DNA of 39,563 bases from Proteobacteria bacterium UBA1844 (GTDB taxonomy: Bacteria > Pseudomonadota > Gammaproteobacteria > Steroidobacterales > Woeseiaceae): positions 1 to 39,563 of the forward strand of contig DDIS01000018.1 of NCBI GenBank assembly GCA_002338615.1, read 5' to 3'. Positions 36,231 through 39,563 of the stretch are shown here, in pieces (position 1 is the first letter of the stretch; every line of letters starts with the position of its first letter). Below the pieces are notes generated by a model. It saw nothing but the letters and a program-made list of their open reading frames with translations. It was not told the origin of the DNA and searched no databases. Position numbers and translations under genes: made by a program.

Positions 36231-36936
36231 CTGCGCGCGTGGCCAGTGCGCGCTTGTTGCGCTTCTCTTTTGTAGCCCGCTGCAGGCAGCCGAGTGCGTG
36301 GTGCTGTTGCATGGGCTGGTCCGCACAGCGTCATCGATGGAGACCATGAGTGACGCACTGGTCACGGCTGGTTACCTTACCTACAACGTGGATTATCCGT
36401 CGCGGGACTACACGATCGAAGAACTCGCACCGCTTGCGGTTGAAGAAGGACTTGCGGGATGCCGCGCGCAGGGTGATGTTGACACGATACACTTCGTCGC
36501 GCATTCGCTGGGCGGAATCCTGGTGCGGCAATACCTGTCGGAATTCGACATATCGGGCCTGGGCCGGGTGGTGATGCTCGGGCCGCCGAACCAGGGCAGT
36601 TTAGCCGCCGACAAAATGCGCAACGTACCGGGCTACGACTGGATCAACGGCCCTGCTGGTCATGAGCTTGGCAAAGGCGACGAGAGCGTTCCCTTGAAGC
36701 TCGGGCCCGCAAACTTCGAGGTTGGAATCATCGCCGGGAATCGCAGCATCGATCCGATCACGTCCGCGTTCTTGCCGAATCCGGATGATGGCCGGGTATC
36801 AGTCGAGGACACAAAACTTGAAGGCATGGCGGGCTTTGTCGTTGTGGAACACTCACACGCTTTCATGATGCGCATGCACGATGTCATCGAACTGACGATA
36901 CGGTTTTTGCGAACGGGCAGTTTTGATGAGCTTTAG
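36214..36936 (+). CDS. Exported alpha/beta hydrolase (lipase-like)
   Basis: The 240-residue protein starts at ATG 36214 inside the end of the DUF2238 gene; the longer frame has no support, and this start yields a clear signal peptide (CALVALLFCSPLQAA, cleavage after residue 26). The hydrolase core has the oxyanion motif LLHG (31-34) and the nucleophile elbow AHSLGG with Ser98. Asp191 or Asp192 is a likely acid and His213 or His215 (VEHSHAF) the likely base, completing a Ser-His-Asp triad. It would act in the periplasm or outside the cell on an ester or lipid; the substrate is unknown. It is translationally coupled to the upstream gene. Confidence 0.88.
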   Translation: MHCKISCARGQCALVALLFCSPLQAAECVVLLHGLVRTASSMETMSDALVTAGYLTYNVDYPSRDYTIEELAPLAVEEGLAGCRAQGDVDTIHFVAHSLGGILVRQYLSEFDISGLGRVVMLGPPNQGSLAADKMRNVPGYDWINGPAGHELGKGDESVPLKLGPANFEVGIIAGNRSIDPITSAFLPNPDDGRVSVEDTKLEGMAGFVVVEHSHAFMMRMHDVIELTIRFLRTGSFDEL

Positions 36937-36977
36937 CAATATCGTCCCGTGCATCACCGGCGCTGGTTTGTAAGCTG

Positions 36978-37853
36978 ATGCGCTGTGCTTTTCTAACGAT
37001 GCAGGACCCGGGCAACTTCGTGACCGACTACGCGCTCGGCATTCCGCCCATGCAGGACCTCGGCTGGACTGTCGATTGTGTGCCCTGGCGCAGACCGCAC
37101 ACACATTGGAATACCTATGATGCGGTTTATATCTGCACGCCCTGGGACTACCCGGCCCATGTGGACGAGTTTCTCGCGGTGTTGCAAGCGATAGATGAGT
37201 CGGACGCCGTGCTGGTCAACGCGCTCGAAATCGTGCGCTGGAATCTGACCAAGACGTATCTTAAAGACCTGGAGCTGGGCGGCGCTGCAATTGTGCCCAG
37301 CAGCTGGCACGCCGATTTCGATGTGCAGGTGGTGCAGGACCTGTTTTCCAGCTATGGCACGAACAAGCTGGTCCTGAAGCCGCAGCTGGGGGCAAACGCG
37401 GCTGATACGTTCGTTTTGCAGCAGCCCCTCGACGCTGATCTCCTTGTCGAACTTCGCACGCTGTTCCGGCGTCGCCCGTTCCTTGTGCAGCCATTCGTGG
37501 AGAGTATTCGCAGCACGGGTGAGTACTCACTGTTTTTTCTTGGTGGTGCATACAGCCACTGCATTCAGAAAGTGCCGAAAGCCGGCGATTTTCGTGTGCA
37601 GGAAGAACACGGCGCCGATATTCAGGCAGTCGTAGCGCCGGGTGACCTGGTCGATATAGCCGAGGGCGTGTTGCAGCTGGTCGAGCCGCGGCCTGTCTAT
37701 GCGCGCGTGGATTTCGTCCACGACAATGAGCGTGGCTACTTGCTGATGGAACTCGAGCTCATCGAACCGTCGTTGTACCTTCGAACCTGTGCCGGGGCAC
37801 CCGAAAAATTTGCGCGAGCGTTCGATGAGCATGTGCGCCGACTGAAAAAATGA
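36978..37853 (+). CDS. ATP-grasp ligase, DcsG/RimK-like
   Basis: The 291-residue protein matches the ATP-grasp group that includes cycloserine synthase DcsG. The N-terminal half has YDAVYICTPWDYPAHVDEFL (~47-66) and EIVRWNLTKTYLKDL (~84-98). The ATP-binding block is LVLKPQLGANA (131-141, Lys134), with metal ligands in VYARVDF (Asp245) and MELELIEPSL (257-266). Such enzymes join a carboxylate to an amine or hydroxyl via acyl-phosphate. DcsG itself cyclises O-ureidoserine, but no other cycloserine genes are here, so the product is unknown. It lies 41 bases after the hydrolase and ends this operon. Confidence 0.88.
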   Translation: MRCAFLTMQDPGNFVTDYALGIPPMQDLGWTVDCVPWRRPHTHWNTYDAVYICTPWDYPAHVDEFLAVLQAIDESDAVLVNALEIVRWNLTKTYLKDLELGGAAIVPSSWHADFDVQVVQDLFSSYGTNKLVLKPQLGANAADTFVLQQPLDADLLVELRTLFRRRPFLVQPFVESIRSTGEYSLFFLGGAYSHCIQKVPKAGDFRVQEEHGADIQAVVAPGDLVDIAEGVLQLVEPRPVYARVDFVHDNERGYLLMELELIEPSLYLRTCAGAPEKFARAFDEHVRRLKK

Positions 37854-37893
37854 CGCCTAAGCGACGGTGAACAGGAATATCTGTATTCTGTGC

Positions 37894-38634
37894 TCAACGT
37901 GCCGGTGGTGCCACGACGATGCCGTGCCGGATCCAGCGCGCGAGTGTCATCACGGCATCGAAACGAGATGTTGTAACGGCAGCGTCCCAGACATCCTGGC
38001 CGGACTGCAACGCGCATATGAAGCTGTACGCTCCGGGCGATAGCAATTGCATCCGCAGGCGGCCGTCGCGTGCCCGGTTGATGCAAACACGCTCACCCGG
38101 GGTATCGCAACTCAGGGTATCTCGCGCCAGCTCGCCCGCCTGGCAGTATTTCCAGATCGACAGAACAGGGTAGGCCGATTCGCAGAGTCGCACACTGGGG
38201 TGGACGGCGACGACAGGTCGTTTCTGCGTCGCAGTGTCGGCAATGTCCAGCGCGTCCGGCCCCGGCGATTCCGGCTTCGGCGCGGCGAGTGCTTCCTGGC
38301 GTAGCCATTCCAGCTTCGCAACATCGGACAAATACGGCAAATCGGCCGACGGCAAATATTTGGCAAGGAATGCAGGAAATTCAGCGCCGTACTGTTGTTG
38401 CCTGTCCGCGTAGAACGACGTCCATTGCCAATACACACTGGCTGTTACGCAAAAAAACTCCGGACCAAGCAACGCCCGCATGACCGGGAAGGAGATAGCC
38501 AGTGCTGACTCATGTACAGTTTGGACATTGCTCTGCCGACTTTGCAGCCGTTGCCATCGGGCAGGTTCGAAACGATTGATTGGGAGGGTATACCCTGTCG
38601 CCGTGTTGCCAACTGTATTGCTCTCTGCGCGCAT
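37894..38634 (-). CDS. DUF2063 protein, BufC/HvfC-like
   Basis: The 246-residue protein matches the DUF2063 fold: SFPVMRALLGPEFF (~48-61), YGAEFPAFLAKYLPSADLPYLSDVAKLEW in blocks (~82-110) and the C-terminal domain with VHPSVRLCESAYPVLSIWKY (~144-163). These proteins usually pair with a DUF692 enzyme (BufB/HvfB) that makes copper-binding peptide products from a small precursor (BufA). Neither partner is nearby, and the N-terminus is about 20-30 residues short of the family. The start, ATG 38634, is well supported by AGGAG 8 bases upstream, and an in-frame TGA at 38650-38652 forbids a longer form. Three to five Cys residues lie in the C-terminal half. Its role here is uncertain. Confidence 0.8.
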   Translation of the reverse strand: MRAESNTVGNTATGYTLPINRFEPARWQRLQSRQSNVQTVHESALAISFPVMRALLGPEFFCVTASVYWQWTSFYADRQQQYGAEFPAFLAKYLPSADLPYLSDVAKLEWLRQEALAAPKPESPGPDALDIADTATQKRPVVAVHPSVRLCESAYPVLSIWKYCQAGELARDTLSCDTPGERVCINRARDGRLRMQLLSPGAYSFICALQSGQDVWDAAVTTSRFDAVMTLARWIRHGIVVAPPAR

Positions 38635-38787
38635 GGCCTTGCTCCTCTGTCACACCGACTGGTGGCGAGCAGGCAGTTTCCACCAGCATGTGCATAGGGC
38701 ACGCCAAGTAAATGCATACAGCGTGTTAAATGTGAGACGAATGTGGCGGCTTTGACGCCAGCAACCTTGCATCGATTTGCCAAGGAT

Positions 38788-39291
38788 TCAATCCTTCATT
38801 TCGTACAGACCGATGGCCAATTTCTCAGGGCGCGACAACGGCCTCATTACAAGAAAGACAGCAAACCAAACCGCAACGAGCCAGAAAAGCAGGGCAACGA
38901 AGGAGATATATTCCACAGACCTTCCCGCGAGCTCCGCAAATTCACGTATTCGGAGAACTTCAAATGGGGAGATCGCATTCTCCCGCACCTGTTGCGTTAG
39001 GACCCTGAACAGGTTGCCCAGGAGACAGCCCGCGATCGTGTATGCCGCAGCCACCACCGCGAATTTCGTCTTGATGCCGCGTCCAGAATATTGCATTGAT
39101 ATGCCAACCACGATTCCAATGCCCGCCGCCGCGAAACCGGACGAAAAATTCCATGTAGCGGTTACGATGCCGTAGGTGGCAGCAGCGAGAAGCGTAGCAA
39201 TAGCTCCCACTATGACGGCCACGGCGAAGTTCTGCTCTGCAAGCAGCTTTCGGGCCAATTCATTGTTCCGTTGTTTGTCTTCTTGTTTCAT
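38788..39291 (-). CDS. Four-helix hypothetical membrane protein
   Basis: The 167-residue protein has a charged N-terminus (MKQEDKQRNNELARKLLAEQ) followed by four hydrophobic helices, among them FAVAVIVGAIATLLAAATYGIV, GIGIVVGISMQYSGRG and FVALLFWLVAVWFAVFLVM, where the second is split by a loop. I know similar proteins only as uncharacterised. It lies 153 bases upstream of the DUF2063 gene on the same strand and may share its transcript. The start has no ribosome-binding site; a TATAAA element lies about 36 bases upstream. Confidence 0.75.
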   Translation of the reverse strand: MKQEDKQRNNELARKLLAEQNFAVAVIVGAIATLLAAATYGIVTATWNFSSGFAAAGIGIVVGISMQYSGRGIKTKFAVVAAAYTIAGCLLGNLFRVLTQQVRENAISPFEVLRIREFAELAGRSVEYISFVALLFWLVAVWFAVFLVMRPLSRPEKLAIGLYEMKD

Positions 39292-39326
39292 TGGCGCGTG
39301 AATACTCAGCGAGTAGTCAGGAATGG

Positions 39327-39355
39327 TTTATACACTCATACGGTGTGTGCAGAAA
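39327..39355 (-). promoter_or_regulatory. Possible promoter of the four-helix membrane protein gene
   Basis: Read on the minus strand, TTTCTG (39350-39355) and TATAAA (39327-39332) are separated by 17 bases. The -10 is good and the -35 poor. The transcript would start near 39320, about 29 bases before the ATG. Confidence 0.35.
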
Positions 39356-39446
39356 TAGTGACAAGGCTCGCGAATCGTCTCGGTGCGACCGAAAAATATC
39401 GAAAAGTCGGTTTATGGCCCGCCCCCTTTATCGCAGAGGAGTTCAA

Positions 39447-39563
39447 GTGGGACAGCCCGATACAGAGTGCCTCGGATTCAACGCCCGCCTGACCGCGAAA
39501 GTGACGCCAACTAATGCCAATAAACAGGCGCCGCTGGCTCCGACACGGTTTTTTCCGCCACGC
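39447..39563 (+). CDS. Possible start of a gene running off the window
   Basis: GTG 39447 is preceded by AGAGGAG (39435-39441), a near-ideal ribosome-binding site with 5-base spacing. The frame stays open for all 39 codons to the window end (starts MGQPDTECLGFNARLTAK). I do not recognise the sequence. A competing minus-strand frame is also open over the same bases, so the call rests on the ribosome-binding site alone. Confidence 0.3.
   Translation, partial: MGQPDTECLGFNARLTAKVTPTNANKQAPLAPTRFFPPR

Noticed and set aside
38445..38783. A 112-codon minus-strand frame overlapping the start of the DUF2063 gene, possibly its missing N-terminus by frameshift
   Set aside because: Its translation shows no likeness to the DUF2063 N-terminal helix, and the DUF2063 start has its own good ribosome-binding site.
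39338..39563. A minus-strand partial gene entering from the window end
   Set aside because: The frame is open to a stop near 39338 but has no recognisable family features and competes with the better-supported + strand start at 39447.

Overview
The window is a chromosomal segment of a gammaproteobacterium. The gene order tuf-rpsJ-rplC...rplQ is that of the fused str/S10/spc/alpha ribosomal cluster, and the proteins (S4, RpoA alpha-CTD, PepQ, NhaA, Uup, SlyX ending in PPHY) read like Escherichia coli relatives. Many other genes resemble those of marine, moderately GC-rich lineages such as Woeseiaceae/Chromatiales; that placement is an inference. No rRNA, tRNA, CRISPR array, insertion sequence or phage gene was seen.

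Region 1 (1-15446, all + strand): the 3' part of tuf, an array of REP-like palindromes, rpsJ, a 450-base non-coding stretch with a ribosomal-type promoter and a structured leader, then 26 further ribosomal protein genes with secY and rpoA, closed by a strong intrinsic terminator. Four gene junctions (rplF/rplR, rplR/rpsE, rplO/secY, rpsM/rpsK) carry clear stem-loops. Several starts are GTG or TTG.

Region 2 (15575-19787, - strand): a two-gene RND efflux unit, with a lipoprotein periplasmic adaptor followed by an HAE1-type permease. Upstream, between it and a small acidic hypothetical gene on the + strand, lies a perfect CRP-type palindrome (TGTGA-N6-TCACA), spaced plausibly for both divergent promoters.

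Region 3 (20240-31413): housekeeping genes in short operons. On the - strand are an SDR oxidoreductase and Xaa-Pro dipeptidase PepQ. Divergent from them on the + strand are a gamma-glutamyltransferase-like hydrolase, trpS, a RimJ/RimL-type acetyltransferase and a hypothetical gene, then upp, a TerB-like gene, nhaA and a second acetyltransferase. Uup (ABC-F ATPase, - strand) and slyX (+) diverge.

Region 4 (31470-37853, +): a compact four-gene unit of largely unstudied type. It contains a 1377-residue secreted/membrane protein with an internal second signal-like segment, a YjdF/DUF2238 membrane protein, an exported alpha/beta hydrolase overlapping it by 17 bases, and a DcsG-like ATP-grasp ligase. 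This is the best candidate in the window for an undescribed system, probably envelope related.

Region 5 (37894-39563): on the - strand, a DUF2063 (BufC/HvfC-like) protein without its usual BufA/BufB partners and a four-helix membrane protein. The last 117 bases may hold the start of another gene on the + strand.
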